Positions 5,100-12,309 of a DNA stretch of 64,000 nucleotides are shown piece after piece. The position numbers and the translations under genes are program-made. The stretch spans positions 62,001 through 126,000 of the IMG/VR virus record IMGVR_UViG_3300027906_000002; one strand, 5' to 3'. Position 1 is the first letter of the stretch. Every line of letters starts with the position of its first letter. This stretch comes from a virus. Below the pieces are notes generated by a model. That model had not been told where the DNA came from. It did not search any database and saw only the letters and a list, made by a program, of their open reading frames with translations.

Positions 5100-7503
5100 A
5101 CCTGTTGGAGAAAGATATACAGATTCCTGTGTGAGGCAACATCCAGGTACTGCTGATGGTGTCAGCATAGAATTTTTAGAATATCCTGGTGCAACTATCA
5201 GACAAGGCAATTTACCTTACAACGTACCTGCGAGAGATGGCACAACTGTTCAGTATCAATCTGATCTAGTATGCTCGTCAGGCAATCCAGCAGATATGTT
5301 AACTGATGGTATGTGTGGTAAGGCAAATCGCTTAAACGTTGAGTACTTACAAGAAGGAGAGAGTAGTGGAGATTGTTTATTTGTATATGACTACTACCCT
5401 ACAGGTCTTTCCTTTGACTTTGGATACTCTGATACATGGTTTTCATACTTATTTGATACTACCGATAAGGCAGGTATATTAGGAACACCTTGCTATCATA
5501 TAGAAACAGAAGAAACTAATATACCTGAGTCATCTCCTGGTGCAGGTGATGGTAGTTATTCTTCATCATCTTCTTGTTTTCCTTGTAGTGCCTTTGACTG
5601 TACCCCCGCTTCGACCACAATATCGTATACTGTCCCAAATGAAGGAAGAGATTCCGACGACCCCGACTGCCCACATTCTACCTTATTTGCAGTAGATACC
5701 CAAAGTCCTAAACTAACGTTCAGTTATGACTCGCTTTCAACCACGTTACCTGATGGATGTCTAGACTTTGAGTTGTCATATGATGGTGTAACCTATACTG
5801 ATAGTTGGAATGAGAATGAAACGACTGGTACTGAATATATTACGGCACAGAACCCCTACCAGGGTGGCGACGAGGCATTCAGTGACTTCAAGATATTTGA
5901 GTTAGATTCTGGTCTTGCACAAGGTCTTAGAATCAAATGTGAGATTAAACCTGTGTTTGACGATACTAACGACCCAACAGTCTTTTCAGGCACATCCTGG
6001 CGTATTACAGAGGTCTTATCACCTGGTACTGGATACTCAGTAGGAACCACATTCTCTTTGAGTTATACTCATACCCTTCCAGACAATAGTACAGTTGTTC
6101 TTACTAATAATATAAAGATCAAAACAATAGGTCCAGTACAAGCAACAGAAGGTCAAGAGGGGTTTGATGTACTAAGAGCAGGTGATACAGTTAATGGTCA
6201 TATAGTAACTCGTGTATTTCACACCGATATAGATAATTTTCCATACCATATAGCATATCTTGATGCTTGTGGTAGTAATTTTGCAAAGGATACACAGTAT
6301 ACATCCGACAGGAACCACGTAATTACAGCAAAAGCAGGTTGGGGTATTCCAGACCGAGCACATCTTGTAGGTTTCTATGAGTTTATGAATAAGTCTATAC
6401 AGTATGTTACTGCTGATGTAGATCAAGAATCACCAAATAGGTTCCATGACCTAAGAGTGCCACAGGTTACTATGTCTATTGTTAATGGTGTAGTTGATAA
6501 TATCAGTATAGTTGATGGTGGAGCTGGTTGGCAAACACTAGATGCTGTGCCAGATGTGTATATTACCGCCCCCCTAACCACCACAGGTAAGAGAGCAACA
6601 GTAAGGGCTACGTTTGTAGGCGGTGCAATGACTGGTATTACAGTAGTTGATGGAGGATCTGGGTATTCTTCTACAAAACCTCCGAACTTACAGATAAGAA
6701 ATGTACATAAGGTAGTGGATCGTACTATAGATAACGGTACATATAGAGCAACATATGCAGATGATATAAGAACATTGTTACTTTCCTTACCAGAAGGCGA
6801 CTCTGAATCTAGTGCTGCTACATTAAGAGCACTAGAAAACCTACCTCAGAACTTTTTTGATCAATATAAGGTAGCAGATTTCAGTGTTAAAGGTGATCCT
6901 AATACGCAACGTGTAAGACAAAAGGCTCAAAGGATGTATAGTGACACTGCTACAAACCCATTAAAGGAATCTAATAGAATTGATGACTTAGATATGAGTG
7001 TAGTAGAGAATAGTACTGTAATAGATACGGAATTAAAGGATATTCTTAAGCAATATCTCCGTGATGAGAGTCATAGAAGTAGAATGCAACACATAGAGGA
7101 TATAACACAAAAGGTTATTCCTGAATATAGTAACCATGATGAGCGTTATGTTACTACTATACAGGGTAGAATTAGTGAATTACCTCAAGCATCAGAGTAT
7201 ACTAAGTACATGATGAAGCAATATAGACCCGATCCCCAAGATAGTATAGATATTAATATAACATTATCATGTAGTACCGTGGAAAGTGGGTGTGGACATA
7301 TCACATGTCCTGCACCTCCATCCTCATCTCCTGGTCCATATCAGTCATTTTCTATGTCTGGAATACTTGGAGATGGATGCAAACCGTGGACTGCGTCGGG
7401 AACGATGAAAGTGTGGAATGATTTGACCAGAGCTAATGCAGCATGGTCAGCTGCAATAGCAGCATACGGAAACCCTTACGATACAGGAATGTATTTACCC
7501 TAA
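5089..7503 (+). CDS. Cys-rich virion structural protein, 804 aa
   Basis: Starts at ATG 5089 inside the end of the previous gene, with GAGGA just upstream. The N-terminal 180 residues are Cys-rich and end in a Ser/Cys linker (YSSSSSCFPCSAFDC). Residues about 308-534 contain GxGY-type repeats (PGTGYSVGT; GGAGWQTLDAVP; GGSGYSSTKPP), the module found in many baseplate proteins of this window. Residues about 545-720 are helical and charged (VVDRTIDNGTYRATYADDIR; ELKDILKQYLRDESHRSRMQ). The C-terminus is again Cys- and Pro-rich (GCGHITCPAPPSSSPGP). Its place next to a PAAR-like tip protein suggests a central baseplate or spike component. That is an inference from position; I cannot assign a T4 counterpart. 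Confidence 0.7.
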   Translation: MGCKPVGERYTDSCVRQHPGTADGVSIEFLEYPGATIRQGNLPYNVPARDGTTVQYQSDLVCSSGNPADMLTDGMCGKANRLNVEYLQEGESSGDCLFVYDYYPTGLSFDFGYSDTWFSYLFDTTDKAGILGTPCYHIETEETNIPESSPGAGDGSYSSSSSCFPCSAFDCTPASTTISYTVPNEGRDSDDPDCPHSTLFAVDTQSPKLTFSYDSLSTTLPDGCLDFELSYDGVTYTDSWNENETTGTEYITAQNPYQGGDEAFSDFKIFELDSGLAQGLRIKCEIKPVFDDTNDPTVFSGTSWRITEVLSPGTGYSVGTTFSLSYTHTLPDNSTVVLTNNIKIKTIGPVQATEGQEGFDVLRAGDTVNGHIVTRVFHTDIDNFPYHIAYLDACGSNFAKDTQYTSDRNHVITAKAGWGIPDRAHLVGFYEFMNKSIQYVTADVDQESPNRFHDLRVPQVTMSIVNGVVDNISIVDGGAGWQTLDAVPDVYITAPLTTTGKRATVRATFVGGAMTGITVVDGGSGYSSTKPPNLQIRNVHKVVDRTIDNGTYRATYADDIRTLLLSLPEGDSESSAATLRALENLPQNFFDQYKVADFSVKGDPNTQRVRQKAQRMYSDTATNPLKESNRIDDLDMSVVENSTVIDTELKDILKQYLRDESHRSRMQHIEDITQKVIPEYSNHDERYVTTIQGRISELPQASEYTKYMMKQYRPDPQDSIDINITLSCSTVESGCGHITCPAPPSSSPGPYQSFSMSGILGDGCKPWTASGTMKVWNDLTRANAAWSAAIAAYGNPYDTGMYLP

Positions 7504-8042
7504 TGGCAATAGGAGCAGCGTTATTTAAAGGCAATTGTAGCGGTCATGGCACTGGTAGTGGATCTATGCACCATCCAGGACTAGGTGGAGGAACACTTGG
7601 TGGATGCCCTCACTCACCAACAGCAGGGCAAATTATCGCAAAACCCGTAGCACAGATGGATGCTGTTACAACTTGGAAGCCTACTGAGCAAAAACCCAAG
7701 ACAAAATTGGAAAGAAGTGTTATAATAAACAATAAGATCCCTATTATAGATAGAGATGAGCTTGTTCTACACCCTACTAAGACAAAACACAAAACCACTT
7801 CCGTTGGTTCAAGGTGTTATACCGTCAGATCAAGTCCTGCGTGGCATTGCACGGAGGGTATATCAGGTGGTAGAGAGTCTTCAGATGGACATCAGCGTAG
7901 ATGTTACTCCAGTACCAAAACAGTTTGGATTACAGGAGAACTTGCTGGTAGAATAGGTGATGATCTAGGTGAGGACACAACTGAGTGGCCTTGTCTATCA
8001 ACTATCTCAGGTGGGAGTAAAGACGTTTTTATTGGAGACTAA
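7503..8042 (+). CDS. PAAR-like baseplate spike-tip protein, 179 aa
   Basis: The start is the ATG at 7503, which overlaps the previous stop (TAATG). The N-terminus is Gly/His/Cys-rich (GNCSGHGTGSGSMHHPG; GGCPHSPTAGQI). The C-terminal part has the hallmarks of PAAR proteins: VWITGELAGRIGDDLGE and GGSKDVFIGD, matching the usual V-F-I-N-G-x-x-A-x-R-x-G-D and G-S-x-x-V-F-I-G patterns, with His/Cys upstream that could be metal ligands. PAAR proteins cap the central spike of T4-like baseplates (T4 gp5.4) and often bind Zn or Fe. The middle (residues about 95-140) is unusually rich in Arg, Ser and Cys; a frameshift explanation was considered and rejected. It lies between a structural protein and a small conserved cyanophage gene. 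Confidence 0.65.
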   Translation: MAIGAALFKGNCSGHGTGSGSMHHPGLGGGTLGGCPHSPTAGQIIAKPVAQMDAVTTWKPTEQKPKTKLERSVIINNKIPIIDRDELVLHPTKTKHKTTSVGSRCYTVRSSPAWHCTEGISGGRESSDGHQRRCYSSTKTVWITGELAGRIGDDLGEDTTEWPCLSTISGGSKDVFIGD

Positions 8043-8045
8043 ATT

Positions 8046-8198
8046 ATGCCAAAGTTTAAAAATGGTGGTTCATGGGGAAGTACTGACTACATTCTCCCAG
8101 TACCAAAGAAGACCCGTCAAGGACGGAGTACTTTTACTAAATTAAGTGCTACTTCACGCAACAAAAAGAAGAAAGCGTACAGGGGCCAAGGTAACTGA
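8046..8198 (+). CDS. small basic conserved cyanophage protein, 50 aa
   Basis: A 51-codon frame from ATG 8046 to TGA 8196-8198. The product starts MPKFKNGGSWGSTDYILPVP and ends with a basic tail (RNKKKKAYRGQGN). I recognise this type of protein as a short, well-conserved gene in T4-like cyanophages; its function is not known to me. It is strongly positively charged, which would suit binding of nucleic acid or of acidic virion proteins. It starts 3 bases after the PAAR gene and its stop overlaps the next start (ATG 8198). Confidence 0.75.
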   Translation: MPKFKNGGSWGSTDYILPVPKKTRQGRSTFTKLSATSRNKKKKAYRGQGN

Positions 8199-9646
8199 TG
8201 GGTATCATTAATAAGAGAGAACCTGAATCCTCTGTTATACAGAGAGAGGGTAATTCTGGTATTGTTACCCCTGATTATAGAATCCCTGCAGGTGTTCCAC
8301 CTGTACCAAGAAATAATCAAGGGAAGAATGATGTATACCTAGAACCCGAAGCAAAAAAAGAAGAAAATCATTACAATAGTAAAGAAGAGTCTTCTAGACC
8401 TGTCGTACCTTTTACTGGTGGGTGGATGGAGAAGAAACTAAGTGATGAGCAAATGAAGTACCTTTGGGATACGATTGACAAGAAGAAGGAAAGTTGCGCT
8501 TATAGACTTGCTGGACATGTAATGGATAGTTACGATCTTGAAGATGAGGAGCAATTCTTCTACCTAAACGTCTTGGATCCATTGATGCAAGAGTATATGC
8601 ATAACTTTGGTAATCCAGGAGATGATATTCCAGTTAATAATTTACATCCGTATTGTTTACACCATTGGTGGGTAAATTATCAGCGTCAAACTGAATACAA
8701 TCCAGTTCATGATCATAGTGGAGCATTTTCATTTGTTATATGGATGAAAATTCCGTATACTAATGAGGAACAAAACGAAACAGGGGGAGAGAAAGCTGAA
8801 ATTGCTAAAAGAGCAGGTTTGAGTAGAGGACATGCTTCAAATGGAGCATTTGAATTTTCGTATAGTGACATTCTTGGAAAGTCTAATACATTTTATTATG
8901 ATATGGGAAAACCATTAGAAGGTACTATGCTTCTATTCCCTTCTAGTTTAAAGCATCAGGTATATCCATTTTTTAATAATGACGAATATAGAATTTCTAT
9001 ATCTGGTAATATAGTTCTTAATACTAATACAAGAATACCTGTAGAAATGAATACGGATCTGCCTGACTTTATAGAACCAGGTAAATTAGAAAAAAATCAT
9101 CAGAGTACTGCAACTACTATAGTAGCTTTACCAGAACATACAGATAAGAAGATCGGTGAATATCATTATCCACCATTTAATGATATTAATGAGAAATTAT
9201 TTCATATCATACAAGATTTGGGATCTGGTAGTACAGGAGTAAATCCCAAAGAAGCACATTGTACGATGACTGATTGGGATTTGTATACAAGTCAAGAACA
9301 TGTTAAAACTATGGTAGATTGGGTTCAACGAATTATTGATGACCAGTTTAATCCTCCAGAACATGATTTTAAGACAGTAGAGACATGGGCAGTTACATAT
9401 AAGGAAGGTGAAGATATAGACTGGCATTCTCACGGAATTAGTTGTTATTCCTTTGTTTATTATGTTAATGTTCCTGAAGGATCATCACCATTGCTATTTC
9501 AGAATCCAGAAGGTATAATAGATCCAAAACCAGGTAAGGTAGTTATTTTTGAAAGTAGATTAAAACACAAGGTTCCACCTAATAACTGTAACGGTAGATG
9601 TGCTGTATCAGGCAACATTTTTCTAAAAAAACATAGAGAATTATGA
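8198..9646 (+). CDS. two-domain 2OG-Fe(II) oxygenase-like protein, 482 aa
   Basis: After a polar N-terminal segment of about 70 residues there are two oxygenase-like domains. Domain 1 (about 75-285) has NPVHDHSGAFSFVIW with H171-D172-H173, a distal H253 (FPSSLKHQV) and R265 (YRISISGN). Domain 2 (about 330-480) has WHSHGISCYSFVYYV with H410-S411-H412, a distal H457 (RLKHKVPP) and R467 (GRCAVSGN). The H-x-D/H...H...R order is that of Fe(II)/2-oxoglutarate dioxygenases, with the H-x-H variant seen in the 2OG-FeII_Oxy_5-like group. Such enzymes hydroxylate proteins, nucleic acids or small molecules; the substrate here is unknown. The gene overlaps both neighbours, including heme oxygenase by 4 bases. 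Confidence 0.75.
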   Translation: MGIINKREPESSVIQREGNSGIVTPDYRIPAGVPPVPRNNQGKNDVYLEPEAKKEENHYNSKEESSRPVVPFTGGWMEKKLSDEQMKYLWDTIDKKKESCAYRLAGHVMDSYDLEDEEQFFYLNVLDPLMQEYMHNFGNPGDDIPVNNLHPYCLHHWWVNYQRQTEYNPVHDHSGAFSFVIWMKIPYTNEEQNETGGEKAEIAKRAGLSRGHASNGAFEFSYSDILGKSNTFYYDMGKPLEGTMLLFPSSLKHQVYPFFNNDEYRISISGNIVLNTNTRIPVEMNTDLPDFIEPGKLEKNHQSTATTIVALPEHTDKKIGEYHYPPFNDINEKLFHIIQDLGSGSTGVNPKEAHCTMTDWDLYTSQEHVKTMVDWVQRIIDDQFNPPEHDFKTVETWAVTYKEGEDIDWHSHGISCYSFVYYVNVPEGSSPLLFQNPEGIIDPKPGKVVIFESRLKHKVPPNNCNGRCAVSGNIFLKKHREL

Positions 9647-10320
9647 CTTTATCAACTCAATTAAAAGAAGGTACTAAAAAATCACATAATGCGGCAGAGA
9701 ATACTAAATTTGTTGCTGGTTTCCTCAAAGGAGTACTAAACCCAGAAGAGTACCGTAAACTAATTACGGACTTTTATTATGTCTATGAGACAATGGAGGA
9801 AAGGATACAGGAAACTAAGGATCCTTTAGCAAATACGTTGCAACAATGGAATGCAAAATTATTTCGTACCGCATTTCTCAATAGAGATCTTAGGTATTAT
9901 TATGGTCCTATGTACAGGAGTATGCTGACACCATCAGAATCTTGTAATAATTATTGTTATAGGATTAATGAAATAGCAGAGAAAGATCCATATCTTCTTA
10001 TAGCACATCATTATACTAGGTACATTGGTGATCTGTCAGGTGGTCAAATCCTTAAGGGTATTGCTCAGAAGGCGTTAAATCCTCCTGAAGGAGAGGGATT
10101 ACACTTTTACGAGTTTCCCATGATAGAAGATGCAAAGGCGTTTAAAACCGATTACAAAGCAGTTCTAGACGGTCTGGAAATTAATCAAAATCAGATTGAT
10201 GCATTAATTGATGAAGCAAATTACGCATTTAAACTTAACATGCATATGTTTGATGAACTTCAAGGAGATGCGAAAAAAGGACTACTTAAAGTACTATGGG
10301 GAGTAGTTACTGGAAGATGA
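9643..10320 (+). CDS. ho1: heme oxygenase (Ho1)
   Basis: Heme oxygenase opens heme to biliverdin IX-alpha, releasing Fe(II) and CO, with ferredoxin as electron donor in cyanobacteria. The 225-aa protein has the family's length and landmarks: LKEGTKKSHNAAEN with the proximal heme ligand H15, FLKGVL, DFYYVYETMEE, HHYTRYIGDLSGGQILK (distal-helix GDLSGGQ at 129-135) and a C-terminal FKLNMHMFDEL. It aligns along its whole length with cyanobacterial HO1 as I remember it. In cyanophages ho1 is a known auxiliary gene tied to phycobilin synthesis (with pcyA, pebS or similar); no bilin reductase is in this window. It overlaps both flanking 2OG-Fe(II) oxygenase genes by 4 bases (ATGA-type coupling). Confidence 0.95.
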   Translation: MTLSTQLKEGTKKSHNAAENTKFVAGFLKGVLNPEEYRKLITDFYYVYETMEERIQETKDPLANTLQQWNAKLFRTAFLNRDLRYYYGPMYRSMLTPSESCNNYCYRINEIAEKDPYLLIAHHYTRYIGDLSGGQILKGIAQKALNPPEGEGLHFYEFPMIEDAKAFKTDYKAVLDGLEINQNQIDALIDEANYAFKLNMHMFDELQGDAKKGLLKVLWGVVTGR

Positions 10321-10913
10321 AAGGAACTATAGCTAATTTGTATCCAACTCCAATATATTGGGTGGAGAAGTTGGATAATTTTGATCAAATTCAGAATGAA
10401 ATTGATGAAGCCGTAAAAAGCGTTAACTTTGAAATGAAAGGAGATTGGGGTGCAACTCATTATCTTTCAGATCCTACTTTCAAAGAGAATTTTATCGTTT
10501 CAAACAATTTAGATCATTTGAAAGATCAAATTGTATACCATTTAAATGATTATATGAAAGGTATTCAATTTCCTCATACTAATGGATATATTGGAAGTTC
10601 ATGGATTTCCTTATTTAAAAAGGGAAACTATGGGCATTGCCATCATCATGGTACTACTGATGTGTCTGGAGTATACTATTATAAAACTGATGGATCTGAT
10701 GGCAGTATATATTTTGAAAATCCTACTCCTGCTATGACCTCATCATTTTGTTATAAAGCTTTGTGTGAAAGAGAGCAAATAGTTCCTAGTGAAGGTATGC
10801 TTGCTTTATTTCCTGGTTGGTTGATGCATGGTATAACGACAAATCAGACAAATCATGATAGAATGAGTCTATCATTTAACATAGTGTTTAATAGAGACGA
10901 GAGTAATTATTGA
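10317..10913 (+). CDS. 2OG-Fe(II) oxygenase-like protein, 198 aa
   Basis: Start ATG 10317 overlaps the ho1 stop (ATGA). The N-terminus (MKGTIANLYPTPIYWVEKLD) and the core GHCHHHGTTDVSGVYYYKT match the 2OG-FeII_Oxy_5-type group found in marine phages. Putative Fe ligands are H107 and H109 (or nearby His of the CHHHG cluster) and H171 (FPGWLMHGI), with R182 (HDRMSLSFNIVF) positioned to bind 2-oxoglutarate. The protein is a complete single domain of usual size. The substrate is unknown; in T4-like cyanophages several such enzymes lie among tail genes. It overlaps the next oxygenase gene by a few bases if the TTG start at 10910 is used. Confidence 0.85.
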   Translation: MKGTIANLYPTPIYWVEKLDNFDQIQNEIDEAVKSVNFEMKGDWGATHYLSDPTFKENFIVSNNLDHLKDQIVYHLNDYMKGIQFPHTNGYIGSSWISLFKKGNYGHCHHHGTTDVSGVYYYKTDGSDGSIYFENPTPAMTSSFCYKALCEREQIVPSEGMLALFPGWLMHGITTNQTNHDRMSLSFNIVFNRDESNY

Positions 10914-10915
10914 TT

Positions 10916-11626
10916 ATGAAATTCCAACCATATGATCACGGGTTCCCATTCATCATTATAGATGACTATTTTGATGAGGATGAGTTGAAATTATTATGGA
11001 ATGAGGTCGATACTCTGTATAAAGAGGACGTTTTCTTGGATCCAGTCGACTCTTATAGTGCTTATGATGTGAATGGATTCCTAAAAAACAATAAATGCAT
11101 CCATTTAGACGAATATTTTGCTAAAAAACGACAAAAAAGCGATATTTTACAAATAAATCGCAAAATTTTCCTTCAAGACCTCTTAGTAAGGTCAGAAAAT
11201 TGGTTTTTTAAGAATTTTATCAAAACTTGTGACTATGATTCCACATTATTATCATATTACGAGGGTGACAATTATTATAGAGCACATACAGATGCATCGA
11301 TGATTACTGGACTATATTGGTTCTATAAAGAGCCTAAACAGTTTACTGGAGGGGAGTTTATATTCCCTGAGTATAAGATTGATATTGAAGTAGTTAACAA
11401 TAGAATGTTATTGTTTCCATCATTTATTAAACATCAGGTTATGGAAGTTTATTTAGATCCAAAATTTGCAGATCAAAATATGGGTAGATGGTGTATGACA
11501 CAATTTTTAGATTCTAAGTCAATGTGCGACATAGAATCAACAAAAGAGAGAACTGATATAGAAAAAATGCGAGTGAGAAGGGAGAAAATGGATAAAGATG
11601 TAAAAAGTGTTCTCTTTAATAGATAA
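10916..11626 (+). CDS. prolyl-4-hydroxylase-like 2OG-Fe(II) oxygenase, 236 aa
   Basis: I use the ATG at 10916; a TTG at 10910 would add two residues and overlap the previous stop. The N-terminus (PYDHGFPFIIIDDYFDEDEL) is typical of phage prolyl-hydroxylase-like enzymes. The catalytic core YYRAHTDASMITGLYWF provides H124 and D126, LLFPSFIKHQV provides H173, and GRWCMTQF provides R191: a complete classical H-x-D...H...R set. The C-terminal 40 residues are charged and helical (IEKMRVRREKMDKDVKSV). This is a different subfamily from the two H-x-H oxygenases upstream. Its stop overlaps the late promoter box at 11622. Substrate unknown. Confidence 0.85.
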   Translation: MKFQPYDHGFPFIIIDDYFDEDELKLLWNEVDTLYKEDVFLDPVDSYSAYDVNGFLKNNKCIHLDEYFAKKRQKSDILQINRKIFLQDLLVRSENWFFKNFIKTCDYDSTLLSYYEGDNYYRAHTDASMITGLYWFYKEPKQFTGGEFIFPEYKIDIEVVNNRMLLFPSFIKHQVMEVYLDPKFADQNMGRWCMTQFLDSKSMCDIESTKERTDIEKMRVRREKMDKDVKSVLFNR

Positions 11627-11629
11627 ATA
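11622..11629 (+). promoter_or_regulatory. T4-type late promoter (GATAAATA)
   Basis: GATAAATA matches the NATAAATA motif described for late promoters of T4-like cyanophages and lies 25 bases before the ATG at 11654, at the start of the gp25-gp6 baseplate unit. The same motif (as CATAAATA) stands before three other late units in this window. Confidence 0.65.
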
Positions 11630-11652
11630 ATAAAGACGTATAAGTCTTTATT
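11629..11652. repeat. perfect inverted repeat before the baseplate operon
   Basis: AATAAAGAC (11629-11637) and GTCTTTATT (11644-11652) form a perfect 9-bp stem with a 6-base loop, between the late promoter and the ATG at 11654. There is no T-tract, so it is a poor terminator. It may be a 5' leader hairpin or an operator. Confidence 0.55.
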
Positions 11653-11653
11653 G

Positions 11654-11884
11654 ATGAGTGAATCTATTATATTCAAAAGTATTGTACCAAGAGGCAGCTC
11701 TGTAGGTCCTACTGCGGAGCAAATGGATGCAGCTTATAATAAAAAAGATGAACGACATGAAGGTGTAGCGAATAGACCTGTTGATATGTCTGATGAATTC
11801 CGAAACAATGGCTGGGAATACTGTAAATATTTAATTACAGATCCAAGGAGTGACAGTTATCTTAAAAATAGGGAAGGTGAATAG
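11654..11884 (+). CDS. hypothetical protein upstream of gp25, 76 aa
   Basis: First gene after the late promoter; I use ATG 11654 rather than the adjacent TTG. The product (MSESIIFKSIVPRGSSVGPT...) is polar and Gly/Asp-rich with no membrane segment. The C-terminal half carries a conserved-looking segment (NNGWEYCKYLITDPRSDSY). It overlaps gp25 by one base, which points to a baseplate or assembly role. I recall similar short genes before gp25 in other cyanophages but know no function. Confidence 0.65.
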   Translation: MSESIIFKSIVPRGSSVGPTAEQMDAAYNKKDERHEGVANRPVDMSDEFRNNGWEYCKYLITDPRSDSYLKNREGE

Positions 11885-12309
11885 TGGCATTAAAACCAAT
11901 AACAGGTGCAGAATTAACTAAAAATAAATCGAGACATTTTGCTGATGTTAATATTGCATTTTCTAAAAATAGGTTTACTGATGATGCATCAAAGGTAACA
12001 AATGCAAATTCAATCAAACAATCTATCAAAAATCTAGTTTTAACTAGACCAGGGGAAAAATTATTTCAAAGTAATGTTGGTAGTGGAGTATATCAAAGAC
12101 TCTTTGAACAGTTAGATCCCTTTACGATTGATACAATACAAGGTGACATAATAAATACCATTAACCAATATGAATCTAGAGTGCAACTTCTGAGTTGCAA
12201 ATTAACTCCATTTTACACTGCAGGTAAAGTTTCCGTAGCCGTTAGGTATAAGGTTGTTGGATTACCTATTACAGAATCTATATCATTCGTATTACAGAGA
12301 CCTAGTTAA
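11884..12309 (+). CDS. gp25: baseplate wedge protein gp25
   Basis: A GTG start at 11884 overlaps the previous TAG by one base. The 141-aa protein is close to the length of T4 gp25 (132 aa) and has the family pattern (GPW_gp25): DVNIAFSKNRFTDD, SIKQSIKNLVLTRPGEKLF, GSGVYQRLFEQLDPFTI and YESRVQLLSCKLTPF. gp25 sits in the inner baseplate and helps start sheath polymerisation, together with gp6 and gp7 in the wedge core. gp6 follows directly (stop 12309, start 12310). Confidence 0.95.
   Translation: MALKPITGAELTKNKSRHFADVNIAFSKNRFTDDASKVTNANSIKQSIKNLVLTRPGEKLFQSNVGSGVYQRLFEQLDPFTIDTIQGDIINTINQYESRVQLLSCKLTPFYTAGKVSVAVRYKVVGLPITESISFVLQRPS

Noticed and set aside
7756-7956. Possible pair of compensating frameshifts in the PAAR-like gene, where another frame reads PLPLVQGVIPSDQVLRGI and adjoins A-runs at both ends
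   Set aside because: The main frame is open throughout, restores PAAR motifs at its end, and uses codons typical of this phage across the segment, whereas the alternative uses more rare codons (CGG, CTG, GGC). One intact frame is simpler than two compensating indels.
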